From Lateolabrax maculatus (taxonomy: Eukaryota; Chordata; Actinopteri; Acropomatiformes; Lateolabracidae): 64,000 nucleotides of DNA. Shown one piece after another: positions 25,701 to 36,800 of this stretch. Made by a program: the position numbers and the translations under genes. Each line of letters begins with the position of its first letter. Within the stretch, counting starts at the first letter, position 1. The notes under the pieces are model-generated. The model did no database searches, was not told where the DNA came from, and worked only from the letters and a program-made list of their open reading frames with translations. The DNA is taken from assembly GCA_031216445.1 (NCBI GenBank), contig CM062214.1, forward strand, positions 5,790,001 to 5,854,000, given 5' to 3'.

Positions 25701-26906
25701 AGACGTAGGTAAAACCGTAAACAAATGATCAAACACTGCTTCTATTGTCATTTTTAATCACAACAGAGACAGTGTTTCAGTTGTCATGTGCTGGTGTGAC
25801 ACCCCAAACAAAATCACAGTCACAGATTCTTCAATTAATACACAATTTCAACTAAAACACTGACAACGATACATTTTCTCTACACAAATGCTCACCTCAA
25901 TCTGTCCCTGACGTGCATAGGATGGGTGGTTCTTCAGTATTTTCACAGCCACCACTTCATTCGTTCCCCTCTTCCAGCACTTCACCACCTGACCAAAGGT
26001 GCCACGACCCAGAAACTCCAAGACCTCGTAGCTGTTCTTCAAGGAGCAGAGAACCTCATGCTGAACTAACTGATAGTCACCATCTCCTGACCCAGCTCTG
26101 GTCACTGTAGCTCCAGCCATCGCCTCAGTACTGCCTTTAGGTCTGATTTCTGACCCATCCACCCCAGTTCCCATGCCGGTCACTGCCTCAGCCCTGTTGT
26201 GTTGAGTAGGCAGTGTCCCTCCACCCCCTACTCTGACAATGTCTGCATTGTTCCCCTTGCTGGTTTGCAACATGGCCACAGGGGGAGGAAGTGAAGGTAG
26301 AGCAGATACCTCCTCCACTATCTGCATGGTTCCAACACGCGGATGTTCTCCACCTTCACCTGCCTTCTGTTCACATCTCTGGGTGGCACCCTTGTCTAGA
26401 AGGTTGACGTATCCTCCTCTCGCTTGTACTCTTCCGTTTCTGGCCTCTGCCTCCTCTGCTCTGACACAGGCCCTCCTCAGTCCCAAGCCTCCTCCTGACG
26501 GAGTTCCACCACTGTCTCTATGGAGCCTCACTTCCTGTGGGCCTCTGCTCTGGCAAAGAGACTCCTGGATCCCAGCTGGACCTTCTTGTCTCTCCCAGCT
26601 CTCCTCCCTCTGTAATCCTGCAGTCTGCAACGCCCAATCCTCCCTTTCTCCAAGCTGCAGTCCCCTGTGCAGTCTTCCTGAATCAGCACCGGCTGAGGAT
26701 GGGATAACGTTATTGGGATAAGCGATACCGTAGTTGACTCCAATCACATAGGTCTTGGGTGGGGGTCGGTGCTGAAAGGCTCTGCTGGTGTTATTACTGC
26801 TGTGAGCTTCGTCTTTGTGTCTGCTGGTACCACGGCTGCTGGTTCCTAAGGCACTTGTTTGAGCTGAGTGCAGGTGTGATGGGTAGACCAAGACTTGTGA
26901 GGCCAT
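5344..26906 (-). CDS. hipk3: hipk3: homeodomain-interacting protein kinase 3 (17 coding exons)
   Basis: Nuclear dual-specificity kinase of the HIPK/DYRK group. Coding exons in transcript order: 26906-25896, 25656-25465, 25269-25088, 17668-17545, 14679-14560, 13934-13848, 13562-13378, 13179-13014, 12473-12350, 12075-11981, 11772-11621, 11181-11020, 10912-10559, 10202-10038, 9913-9639, 7145-6994, 5913-5344. They total 4,116 nt (1,371 codons) and the frame closes at every junction. The kinase domain spans about residues 293-622. The glycine loop GRGTFGQV is at about 300, the ATP lysine is in VAVKILK (322), the catalytic loop is HADLKPEN (416, HAD instead of HRD as in HIPKs), DFG is at 440, and the activation-loop SRYYR tyrosines are at 460-461. 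The start MASQVLVYP, the AMQIV/MQIVEEVS block and the end YTGFPLSPTKLS match HIPK3 rather than HIPK1/2. The N-terminal region is about 95 residues longer than in human, and the tail is His/Pro-rich. I cannot say whether this is the teleost a or b copy. Confidence 0.95.
5985..6357. mobile_element. palindromic interspersed repeat, copy A
   Basis: The left end (gagaagatggataccactca, 5999-6018) is repeated in inverted orientation at the right end (tgagagtggtatcaatcttc, about 6323-6342). The internal text agcagctggttagtttagctta and ctagcctggctgtccaaagg matches, reverse-complemented, the copies at 32.9 kb and 56.0 kb. It has no coding capacity. It is a non-autonomous element of a type common in percomorph fish, and it lies in the last hipk3 intron. 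Confidence 0.7.
9383..9396 (+). promoter_or_regulatory. CTCF-type motif in a hipk3 intron
   Basis: ccactagggggcgg matches the CTCF core CCASYAGRKGGCRS at all 14 positions. It lies in the intron between exons 9913-9639 and 7145-6994. Confidence 0.55.
16445..16502. repeat. (GT)n microsatellite
   Basis: 29 uninterrupted GT units in the hipk3 intron between exons 17668-17545 and 14679-14560. Confidence 0.95.
16751..16775. repeat. poly(A) tract
   Basis: 25 consecutive A on the plus strand in a hipk3 intron. No target duplication or retroelement body is recognised beside it. Confidence 0.9.
17493..17533. repeat. (GT)n microsatellite beside a hipk3 donor
   Basis: About 20 GT units on the plus strand, read as (CA)n in the hipk3 transcript. 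It starts 12 nt into the intron after the exon 17668-17545 donor (CAG|GTAACA). Confidence 0.95.
17669..25087 (-). other. large hipk3 intron (7.4 kb)
   Basis: The largest hipk3 intron splits the kinase domain between SRYYR and APEII (codon AG|G). I see no additional exon. It holds microsatellites (about 19,729-19,769, 19,928-19,949, 22,725-22,771), a T-run at 18,071-18,089, a (AAAT)n patch near 20,973-20,995 and two RFX-like X-boxes (18,679-18,691 and 21,199-21,212). The remainder shows no recognised feature. Confidence 0.8.
22725..22771. repeat. (CA)n microsatellite
   Basis: About 23 CA units in the 7.4-kb hipk3 intron (17669-25087). Confidence 0.95.
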
Positions 26907-26908
26907 GC
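25896..26908 (-). other. hipk3: hipk3 exon 2, large exon with the start codon
   Basis: This exon is about 1.0 kb. The acceptor (tttgttctttag) ends at 26909, the exon starts two bases upstream of the ATG (26906-26904), and the donor GAG|GTGAGC is at 25896/25895. It encodes the N-terminal region and the first kinase beta strands, including the ATP-binding lysine. In human HIPK3 the corresponding exon 2 is the source of the circular RNA circHIPK3. The size and exon boundaries are comparable here. The upstream intron is 2.45 kb, but the downstream intron is only 239 bp. Confidence 0.85.
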
Positions 26909-28747
26909 CTAAAGAACAAAAATAAATAAAAAAAATTTAATATTTAGTCAAGGATATAGCCAGGCTGACACAAATAGGTTTTTAGGCATAAATATTAGGA
27001 TTTGTCTACATAATTACTTTAACAAGCTGAGACGTCAACTTGCAAATATTAAAATTAGACACCGTTCAAAGTCACTGTACAAAAACTGCATTAACCAAAA
27101 CTCTGTGTACAAAGAAGTGAACTGGTTAATAGCACCTTCCTCTCACTGTCCTCCCGTGAAAGACTGCTGTCTAAATAAAGCAGTCATAAAGTTACCAAAG
27201 CATATACACATCTAAGCCACCATGTCACCCTTACTGGAAAGGGGAACTAGCCTGCTGTAATGGGAGATGGGGGAAGCCCGCTGCACCTCTGGCCTGTCTC
27301 TGCACGCTACACTGGTGGGTCAGTTTCACAAAAGGCAGAACTGCAAAGTAAGCAGAACACCAGGGGGAAATTATACATCATAAAGCATGATGAGTGTTGT
27401 GTATCTCAGTGACATTTAAAAAAAAATACACCTATTCACTGACATGACTGCCAAGAGAATGAAGTTCAAGTTTTACCTATATTCTAAATTTTCTAACTTA
27501 CATTTACATCTACTTTTAAATGTGACCCATATCTGACAAATCAAACAACCCGCAGGCCAACTGGATGTTCAGATGTCTGCCTGTCCTACCAACACAGTCA
27601 AATCATTATATGCAATGGACAAATGAGACAGACCCTTACCCATGGTAAGGCACTACAAACAAGTAGCTTTCATTTAACTATTAATATTAAATGGACTGCC
27701 AGGGATAGGGCACATTTTCAACAATTAACACTCTTTTCCAATTTCAGTCTTTTGAAAGTTTCTTTTGAGGTTTTTTTAAGGAACATTCCTCTCCTTGCAG
27801 CGAGACACGATAACAAGCAGCAAACAGGCCCAGGCCAAGCATGTCAGCCACATTTCCTGAATATTTCCAAACAGAGACATAAATTGTGCCTGGCTGGGTT
27901 TGCACTCACACTCGGGATGATTCCAGTTTGAAGGCTGCATCACACATTACACAAACACGCTTGCGAAGCTGCTAGTCTTACACATCAAGTTTTGTTCGAC
28001 AAGAAAGGCCTGCTGAGAGCCAGTGGCCCCGCTAACTACTGACGCTGTCACACACAGGCTCAGACAGGCAGAGGGGTGTGCCTCGGCGTCAACATGACAA
28101 TACAACGCACTTCACTTCTCAGGACTTGTAGGGCTGGTGAATTTTGCCACATACACTGCTGACCTAGATTAACCACCACTGCCATGACCAACCTATTTGT
28201 TCAACCAAGGAAAAACTTATATGGTGGAACACATGGACTTCTACACTCTAGTTAGAACAATATTAAAAGGCACTAAAAGTGCCAAACTAAGGTGACTACT
28301 ACTGTTCTAACTGGTGAATAAATACAATTGATATATACACACAGTATATATACACATATGAAAATTCCTTTAGTCAACAAAGTTTTCCTTAAAGATAGCA
28401 ATATTCTGCCATTGCTAAGGACAGATCACTGTACGCCTGGAAGAAAACCACTTTCTTCATCACCACCCACAGCCGCAAGTCTGGCAATTATTGATAATAA
28501 CACGATGATGCAACTGACAAAGGTTACCGGCAATAAAGCTAAAGAACCACCACCATATGGCTGGTGTGGTGCACATATTTCACCCTGTGTATGCTTGCCA
28601 AGGTGCCATACCCATCAGTCTTTGAAGAACACTGGCACAGACACAGCTGCGATACCTCCTGCTCGATCCTCTCACTGCCAAAATAGGTAGCCTGATATGG
28701 CACAGGGCGACAGGATCCCAGCCTGAAATGGAGAGCCATGACACGGG

Positions 28748-28750
<3 letters not shown>

Positions 28751-28782
<32 letters not shown>

Positions 28783-28878
28783 TTGTTTCACCATTGTAAA
28801 AGAATGCCAGCTGTGCACGCAATTTGTTACTGATCAATCTAGGAGACAGTTAACATATGTGAGGAGGGGTGGTGGTTG

Positions 28879-28908
<30 letters not shown>
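28751..28908. repeat. two (GT)n microsatellites
   Basis: GT runs at about 28,751-28,788 and 28,878-28,908 in hipk3 intron 1, separated by about 90 bp of unique sequence. Confidence 0.9.
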
Positions 28909-28909
<1 letters not shown>

Positions 28910-29361
28910 GGGGAAGGGCAACGGCAGACACCTGTTGAAACCTATGTTGTAAATGACAAGCAGCTAAATAATGCGTGTGTTACACAGTGTGGGATAGCGA
29001 CACTTTCCTCAAATTTAGCTCTAGTAACCAAAGAGGCCAATTTATACTTACTGTAAGGCAGGTGTTGCCTTATCTTTTGACCTAATAAATTCTACCTCCA
29101 CATCTTTTCAAGGTAACGTTTAATCGCGCAAAATACATGGCTGAAGTCGCCGAACATGAGAGGACAAACTAGTGCATGTTCGGGGAGAAACTCCTGCTGG
29201 TCTTTAGCTGTGACTCACTAGCCTCGCTGCTAACTCTCGTTGGGCACTAAACGACCGTCAGCACACCAGAGCCTCAACGTTAACGTGACCCGACACACAA
29301 ACACAAGCGGGGCACACGGGGACGCGTCCCGCCACCAGTTTAGTGAGTTCAGGGGACATAC

Positions 29362-29560
29362 CTTCAGTAAGACCTGTAAAGGATATCACCCGGAGCGTCG
29401 AGGAACAGGCTAGCAACGAGGACCCGCACCACCGTCAAAGCCTGCAACGACGCCGCTGCCATCTTGTTCAACGACGAGGAGAGACCGAGCGACTTTTCGC
29501 ACATTTGAAGCGTCGAGTAACGCGGGTGAGTCGCTACGCCCGAGGCCAGCCGCGACCCAT
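29362..29560 (-). other. hipk3: hipk3 5' non-coding leader exon
   Basis: A consensus donor GAAG|GTATGT on the minus strand at 29362/29361 lies 2.45 kb upstream of the exon 2 acceptor, inside GC- and CpG-rich sequence. It fits the first non-coding exon of hipk3. The 5' end is not visible from sequence; I place it near 29.5-29.6 kb because a long polypurine tract begins at 29.75 kb. The exon holds a complete short upstream ORF. Confidence 0.55.
29364..29462 (-). CDS. upstream ORF in the hipk3 leader (32 codons)
   Basis: The ATG at 29462-29460 sits in a strong Kozak context (A at -3, G at +4: acaagATGG). The frame starts MAAASLQALTVV, runs 32 codons, and stops with TGA at 29366-29364, one base before the last base of the leader exon at 29362. 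The peptide resembles no family I know. Position, context and completeness within one exon suggest a translation-regulating uORF rather than a protein gene. Confidence 0.4.
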   Translation of the reverse strand: MAAASLQALTVVRVLVASLFLDAPGDILYRSY

Positions 29561-29750
29561 AGTTTCCGCACACGTCCCCGGGTGTCGCCAAGCGCGGCTC
29601 TCGTCTCTGCTCAGGACGACGGATCCGTGTTTCCAAACTTTTGCATGTTGACGCGCCGCCTTCCCCCGACGGAGAGAGATAGCCGCTGGCCGCTAGCTGT
29701 TGCTGCCGGATCAGGAGCTTGTTGCTTCTCCGCATGTGTGGAATGTGGTG

Positions 29751-29772
29751 GGGGGGGGGGGGGGGGGGGGGG

Positions 29773-29804
<32 letters not shown>

Positions 29805-29849
29805 GGGGGGGGGGGGGGGGGAGAGAGAGGGAGAAAGAGAGAGGGGGAG

Positions 29850-29894
<45 letters not shown>

Positions 29895-29897
29895 GGG
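29751..29897. repeat. G/GA polypurine tract next to hipk3 promoter
   Basis: This 147-bp run on the plus strand is made only of G and A, apart from a single T at 29860. It has three long G-runs (29751-29772, about 29805-29820, 29885-29897) alternating with (GA)n. It is a simple repeat with potential for G-quadruplex or triplex structure, lying about 200 bp upstream of the likely transcription start. The open frames across it are artefacts. Confidence 0.95.
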
Positions 29898-32343
29898 TGT
29901 AAAATGTCTGTTGTGTGAAACTGACAACTGACTGAAAACGTTTGACTCCGTGATGTTTCACTCCAGTACTTAAATGAAGACACGCCATATTTAAAACTTC
30001 ACCGGAGGACGTGTGTGTTTAATCGTCCCGTCCAGCTCAACACAGTATTATATATTTAGCTCTGGTCTAATTCTGCCTTCATATCTCCGGTAGTTAAACC
30101 GTGTCTCGTCATACACAGTGAGGCAGAGCGGGCCCCAGGTGGTTCACTGCATGTCAGCGGGCTTTGGTAATGTGCTTATTAATTAATTCATAAGGGAGTT
30201 TGTGTGAAATACAATTTGAAACAAAGAGGGCCCCGCAGTATTTGCCTAATGTGCGGTCTGTGACTTTTAGATGGGCGGCTTCTTCCGCTGGCACGGTGCA
30301 CAATTCGATATAAAGTTGGGTTTGATCAAATATGGATCAAATGACCACGAAGAAACTGGCACAAAGCACACCTGGTGCCAGACAGTGTTACACCATCACG
30401 GGGAAACTGGGGGGTTCTGGGTCTCTGGTCATGTGACTGAAGCTGCCATGTGAAGCCTGTTGTGTTGACTGTACTTAACGGGAACTGAGACATGCAGTGC
30501 ACACAGACTGTTAGGTGGAGGGTCAGGAGGAAGCCATTTGCATATATATATTTTTGTTTGATCCAGGCCCTCAAACAGGTCAATCCAGCCACAATCATAT
30601 TTGTTTATTTTTTAAATGATTAATTTGCAATGATTTGTGTAGTAATGTGAAAACCATTTGCGGTTCATGGTCACTGCCTTTACCCCTAGGCTCCTTTTGT
30701 TCTTACATTCTGGTTTATTAAACTTACATTGTAAAACTTGTACAACCGGCTTTCACAATGATTACGGTCATGCCAATTCAGCAACTTTCAATTTCAGGGA
30801 ATGTTTTTACACTCCCTTCACTTCCTTTTATGCATTGTACTTAGTGTATAGGTTTGATAATATTACACCATTCAGTGAAACAGTTATTTGAGAGAGAACA
30901 TGGGAGATCACTCATTTTATTATTTACACCTGGGCTTTTCCTATAATGACACGTCAAAATGTCTTCTGTGAAAAAGGGCTATTCCTTTATAAAGTCTACA
31001 ACTCCAGACAGACACGCGTGTTAGGTAAGGATAGTCCGGCCTTCGCCCTTGAACCAGAGAACTGCAGTTGGTGCCTGGGTCTTGCCATGTAGACTCACCA
31101 TAGTAAACTGGTTACTAAGCTCACAGAAATCCTGTTTTAACTATCATTGTTTAAAAAAAAAAAAACATCTCAGACTCAAGCAAAGGTAATTGTTATTCGG
31201 GACTAAACATTACTGTACTTCTGTCAAAATAACCCTCTAGCATCCAGCAACTCTAAAGCTTGGAAAAAAAGCACACTTTTTCACATTGCCTTTCTGTTTT
31301 CTTCATCCTGTCTCATCATGTTGTTGCACTACCAATTGCAATATGGTTCTTGTTACAGACATGTTCAAACATATAGAAGAAATAAAACACTTTACGAGAG
31401 TCAATCCGCCATCTAAATGCTGTTATTTCCAATAAAACTTTAAACATTTGTTGTTGTGGAGTCAAAGTAACAAATCGTTTTGTGGTTGTTCAGGGCTGAT
31501 ATGCAATTGTTGTATATACGGTTTCTATTAGAATAATGAGACAACCCTGTTATAACAGGTCGTTAACTGGAGTTCTGGCTCCACCTAGGGTGTCATATGC
31601 AAACTACATGCACACAGTTTAGTGGAGATCATAGTGATGGATCCTCTCAGTTGTTTTCATGGTTCTTTGGATGACACTAGCCACATAACCAGATAGTAAA
31701 GCTTGGGTGCAATAACAGACTGACAGTAGGTCACCACTAAATGGTTTCTGAATGAAGCGGCTGTCACCTTATATACCTAGAAGGTCATTAACTTAAAATG
31801 ATCAAGTTATTTACTGAAAAAAACAAGGGTGTGTTTAAAAAGAACTGCACGCCAACAGTTTTAAAAACCAACAAGTCGTGGGATTAAAGAACTGACTCTG
31901 TTGTGTGGGACAAACAATGCTTTTATTGGCATGTCGGATAAACATTTAAAGACAAATATCAGTGGAATTGATGTGACCAGTCAACGCCCTCGTGATATTC
32001 ATTTGGGGAACAGGCGACGTCCTTCTGCGTGGAGGAGATGAAATAAGATGCAACCGCTGCAAGTATTCTGTGGTGAAGTAAGTGTGCAAAATATGTATGC
32101 AAAGCAAAGTGTTTGTTAAAAGTAAATATTCTAAACATCTTATAAACCATCAGAAACGTTATAAATAAGTGGACGCAATTAAAAAACTAAGTAACAAATA
32201 AAAGAGCAAGTTCAAGTACGAGAAACAGTTCAAGTTGGTCCATAACAGCAGTCTGGCTACCCTTCACATCCTACACATCAATTTATTCTGGCCATTTTCC
32301 TTTGATCGAATATACTGTAAGAGAGCCTTCTTTGGTGCACATA

Positions 32344-32583
32344 CAGTGGATACAAAAAGTCTACACACCTATTATTTCTATATTGCCATGCAATATGTAA
32401 AAAAAGGGTCACCATTTAACACATTTACAGAAATATAGAAATAACTTGTGGTTTGACAACAGCAGTAAAACTGCGGCTTTAACATAAATTTATGCGTGTA
32501 ATTATGAAATTATTTTATTTCAAGCCTAACAAAGTGAAAATTTCACAAGATGTGCAAGGCGTTAACAGTCTCTGTATCCACTG
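32344..32583. mobile_element. Tc1/mariner-like MITE, 240 bp
   Basis: The left end CAGTGGATACAAAAAGTCTA is matched by the reverse complement of the right end, CAGTGGATACAGAGACTG. Both sides are flanked by TA (32342-32343 and 32584-32585). Ends starting CAGT with a TA target duplication are the signature of Tc1/mariner insertions. The interior is AT-rich and non-coding, so the element is non-autonomous. Confidence 0.75.
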
Positions 32584-32884
32584 TATTTCCTTACACTTGC
32601 AGTGTTCATGCTATACAATTGCTTTGAGTAATAGATTAAACTGTGTCAGTGGTGCTGAGTCTGAAAACTGTAAAGTACTGAAAGCTGTTACTGAATGCTT
32701 GGCTAGGGTTTGTATTTATCAAATGTCAGAGTGAAGTGACTCCAGTGTCCCAGTGTCCCAGGTTCTTTGGAGGAAAAGCATTTTATCAATGTTGTTAACC
32801 TAGGAAATGACTCCCATCTCTGCCAAGCAACTGCCCCCGCCCCCTGCCCAAACCATAATGTGTCGTTTTAGCATTCAAGTTCTT

Positions 32885-33150
32885 GTACGAGTTAAACAAA
32901 TAAGATATAAAGTGTTAGTGAGCTTTAGATGTGCTGGTAGGTTGTTTTTTTAACCTCTGGACGGAGCGAGGTTAGCTGTTTCCCTCTGTTTCCAGTCTCT
33001 GTGCTAAGCTAAGTAAATCGGCTGCTGGCTGTAGCCTTATATTTACCACACAGACGTGATTGGTGTTATAGTGGAATTCATTTTCTCATCTGACTCTCAG
33101 CAAGAAAGGGAATATGTGCATTACCCAAAGTGTTGCACTACTTCTTTAAT
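32885..33150. mobile_element. palindromic interspersed repeat, copy B (partial)
   Basis: Shares ggacggagcgaggttagctg, gctaagctaa, ggctgctggctgtagc and ttctcatctgactctcagca with copies A (reverse complement) and C. Only the right-hand arm is clear. It lies between hipk3 and tcp11l1, just beyond the proposed tcp11l1 poly(A) signal. Confidence 0.7.
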
Positions 33151-33417
33151 AAGCTTATCGTCATCAAGCGTTTCCAAGACTTCTCTCACTCAATGGAATG
33201 TACCCGCATGTCTCTGCCTGAACGCCATCTCCTGACAGGTTGGGACATCTCTGGAGCTCTCCAGAGTTAGGGGCCATTTCCTGGGTTAAGAACATTAATA
33301 AGAAATACTTCTTCAAATATGTGTCACTCTGAGAATTGTTGGCCAATGAGGACTAATTTCCTACTCTAAGACACTTAATAAATAGAGGCCCTGGTTGTTT
33401 GTTTTGTTGACTTAATC

Positions 33418-33423
33418 TTTAAT
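33418..33423 (-). terminator. candidate tcp11l1 polyadenylation signal ATTAAA
   Basis: ATTAAA on the minus strand lies about 460 bp after the tcp11l1 stop (33885-33883), with no AATAAA between. This suggests a 3' UTR of about 0.5 kb. The hexamer is common by chance in AT-rich DNA. Confidence 0.4.
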
Positions 33424-33882
33424 TAATTATTTTTTTATGTAAATCATAGTGTTGTTAATTTTATACTGTACCTAGCCATTGTTCTTGTGTAGAAAGAAAT
33501 GTGTTTATACTGTGCAGAGTATGGTAACCATAACACTAAGGATTGTTTTAGTATTGGTTCTTAAACACAGGTATTGTATTGGCTCGGATATCAAACTATT
33601 TCGAATGATACCCAGCCGTGCTAGTAATACTGAACACAACTTAATGCAAGATGGTTATTGTCAGGTCACAATTATGCTGCCTGAGATTTGATCTAATAAG
33701 CAACACCGTGAGTTAATGCAGCTGGGATGGTGGCCATGTCGGTTTAAGGTGCGCGCTCTGGGGAGCTGGCTTTATCCACTGAATACACAGCAGCTTCCTC
33801 AACTCTTTTCTCTAAATCTTAACCGCTACTAGTGGGGGGAAATGGCAAAACTACAGACCACTCTCACTCCACATTTCAGTGT

Positions 33883-36800
33883 TTACGTCTCTGCACTGGG
33901 ACTCTCCCCTGTTTCCAGCAGTTTATGGAGAATCTTGTAGTAGAATGGGGAGAAAACCAGCTTGTTGAAGTTGACGAGGCGACTGAAGCGGACAGCCAGC
34001 TCCTTCAGCTCCCTGCTGACTGGAGTCAGGCCTCCTGGGAGAGAAGGAGGGGTCTTGTGTTGACTGGACTCCAGCGAAGCCAGGAGGTAGCTCTGAACCC
34101 GAGAGTCTGTCGGGAGAGGAAAGGAGAGAGGATGAGAGGAGGAGAAGAGATCTCTGTCACTGCCACATAAATGCTCCTACTCCTAAGAAAGTCATCATAC
34201 TTTGCTGTTCTTACCCATCAGCTTGCGAACCGTGTTGTCCGGCTGGATGGTAGCTGAGATTTGTCCCCTCAGAGTGCTCTTGCGGTCAGCTGAGAATGGA
34301 GAGTAGCCGTGTTGGCTGAGACACTGACACAGCTCAACGCACAGTTTCTCCCCCACGGTCGCTAAGGCCTCCTGTGCACTGAAAGACCTTGGGACACGTA
34401 ACAAGGAAGTACTTAAGTATAGCAACACAACTTGGCTACAAGTTGTAAAATTGGTGCAAGCATTAAAAAGATGCAAGGCTGAAAACAAAACGCTGGCGTA
34501 TTATCACCTTATATAAGTTTAAATGGCAAAATAAAGAGGAAGACGACATGTGACAAAAGGTGGCTGGATTCAAACACAACAAAGTCGCCATTATAGTTTA
34601 TGTGTCAGCATATGGCCTACTAGGACAGGCCATGATTTTCCAGACTAAACCACAATGTCATTCAGATTAATCCCAAAGAAGTCAATTTAGGAACATACAA
34701 ATCAAAGGCTGAAAGACTCAATCAAATGAATACATTTCCTGGTACTAGAAAATATTAATCTTTGTCTCAATCAAATTCAGGACACTACACCCTCGTCCTA
34801 ATCCTCCATTGATTATTTGCATGGAGAGTTCACCATATTAAGGACTGTAACATAAAACAAAGCGGTCTGGGAAATAATAAATTGAAAGGTACCCCCTCAC
34901 TTCACATGTGTGGCAGTTAAAGCTCTGGTACTCACGGTGTGTGCATGTCTGCAAGCAGGACATTGACAGTGTTCTTCAGAGTCTCCATAAGCCCCGGGAG
35001 CCCGGAGATGGCCTCCCCTGTGGTAGTGTAGACAATGAGGAGCACAGAGGAGAGCAGGACTAACCGCTCAGCCTCCTGCTGCATCTCCTGGAACCGAACC
35101 TGATCCATCAACACCGTCTGCAGAGAGAACAAGATGAGGAATGCAGTTTACGGTGGCAGAAACAAACAAAAGAGAATCACCGGGGGCAGAATACATTGAA
35201 TAAAGATATATGACTAACAGAGAGACACAATGACAGGCTTCAGGGTGGGCCGTGTTTACCTCTGGGAAGGGGTCTGAGGTGTGGTCCCACCGCAGCAGGC
35301 GCAGATAGGCATAGTTATGGACATTAACGGGGAGGAGTGAGGGAGGATCAGACGAGGCAGCACTAGAACCGTCGGCCCCGGCCTCTCTCAGGCATCTCAC
35401 TGTGTCCTCAAGCCACTTCTCAGTGTAGTCTAAGGCATCTAAAGAAGAATAGATCATTTAAGTTTTTCAGGTTTACTGGATACAGCCAATCCTTGTTTTC
35501 CCAATGCAAAACATGCCCAAACTAGATATGTACAGTATAATGTATCTTTATGCGACTTGTGGCCTGCAATGTGATTCAGCAGAAAATGTCACAATGTGGG
35601 TTTGGATGTAATTATATATGCGCCAGTTCATTTTGTCATGTATAGCATAAAGAACATATAATATGACTCATTTAGCGGGAGAGAGGGATTCCTCACTGGG
35701 CTGTTTCTCCAGAAAGTCCTGGAACTTGCTCCTCTCATACTCGACCGACTGCTGCATCAGATGAGGCCTGATGCTGCTCACCGCAAAGTTAGCCATGTCC
35801 ACCTTCATCAGGTCCAGCAAGGAGAAAATTGCCCTAAGAGGGCGGACGACAGATACAGAAACCAGCATTAAATGTCATGAAATTCTATCCCCCTCCAAAT
35901 GTGCTGTAGAGGTTTGAAATTCCAAATCGTCATTAAGCCTGTGTCCAGTCTGGGGACCTGCTAGCTCATCATCCTCACTGATAATGTCAGTCCAGAGCAA
36001 GCTGACTTTTGCACTGTAACGACCTGGAATGAAATTACACAATCTAAAAATAAACTAAGGCCCTGAACATGCAGAACTAATAATAGTCTCCCTCTTGTCT
36101 CTTGACTTACTTGAGCAGAGGCACAATATCGGTGATCTCCTTCAGCTTGCTGATGTCCACGTCTCTGCAGGGGGCACACAGTGAGCCCATCATCCCCACA
36201 ATGAACTGGGACAGTCGGCTGATGTCAAGCGCCCCGTTCTCAGCCTGCTGCTGGATCAGAGGCAGGTCCAGGACCTCCTCTATGCGGGTGCGCAGGCGGC
36301 CGTGGCCCGGCAGCAGGAAAGACAGCAGAGTCTGGACGAGCAGGAAAGTAGAGGATGGTTGAAGGCAGGCGGGAAAGGGAAGGGGGCCCCAATTTATCTC
36401 CCGAATAAAACAAAACCCCTCGTCTCACCTCTTTGATCTCAGCCAGCAGTTTGATGGCATGTCCATATGTCGGCGGCTCCTCCATCAACTGGGCTTCCAA
36501 ACAATCCCAGAATGCTTTGTGCATAATCTCCTTCACTTTGCGCTCCAAACTGTACAGGAAGGGGGGGGCTGTTACTTCAGACAGCAAGAAGGAACTCACT
36601 CAAAGGACTCAAAGTTAGTGTATCCGATATGTGTCTCACCTTCCTTCAGGAAGCTCTGCAGGTTTGACTTGAAAAGCATCATTGACCATTATTTCATGGG
36701 CCAGAGCCAGGTTGGTGACTCCTTTGGCTGTCTCCATCAGCTCCTCCACAGAGACATACCTGGGAGGACTGGCTGTGAGGATAGAGAATCAATCATAAAA

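Larger units (their letters stand above)
29100..29750 (-). promoter_or_regulatory. hipk3 promoter, CpG-rich region
   Basis: GC- and CpG-rich sequence (many cgcg, cgtc and gccg tracts) contrasts with the AT-rich flanks and overlaps the leader-exon donor at 29362. It is bounded upstream by a G/GA polypurine tract at 29751-29897. I see no clear TATA box, as expected for a CpG-type promoter. The assignment rests on position relative to hipk3. Confidence 0.5.
29900..33417. other. intergenic hipk3-tcp11l1
   Basis: About 3.5 kb between the hipk3 promoter and the tcp11l1 3' end. No exon-like pattern is visible, and there is no trace of CSTF3, which occupies this interval in human. It contains the Tc1-like MITE (32344-32583), repeat copy B, and a 14-bp perfect palindrome cctgttataacagg (31546-31559). 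Confidence 0.65.

Noticed and set aside
29364..29927. 187-codon minus-strand frame rich in Leu/Ser/Pro at the hipk3 promoter
   Set aside because: Most of it is translation of the polypurine tract. Only the 32-codon part from 29462 lies in a plausible transcript.
31010..31110. Possible tRNA-derived SINE head
   Set aside because: No convincing A-box/B-box pair or tail could be identified.
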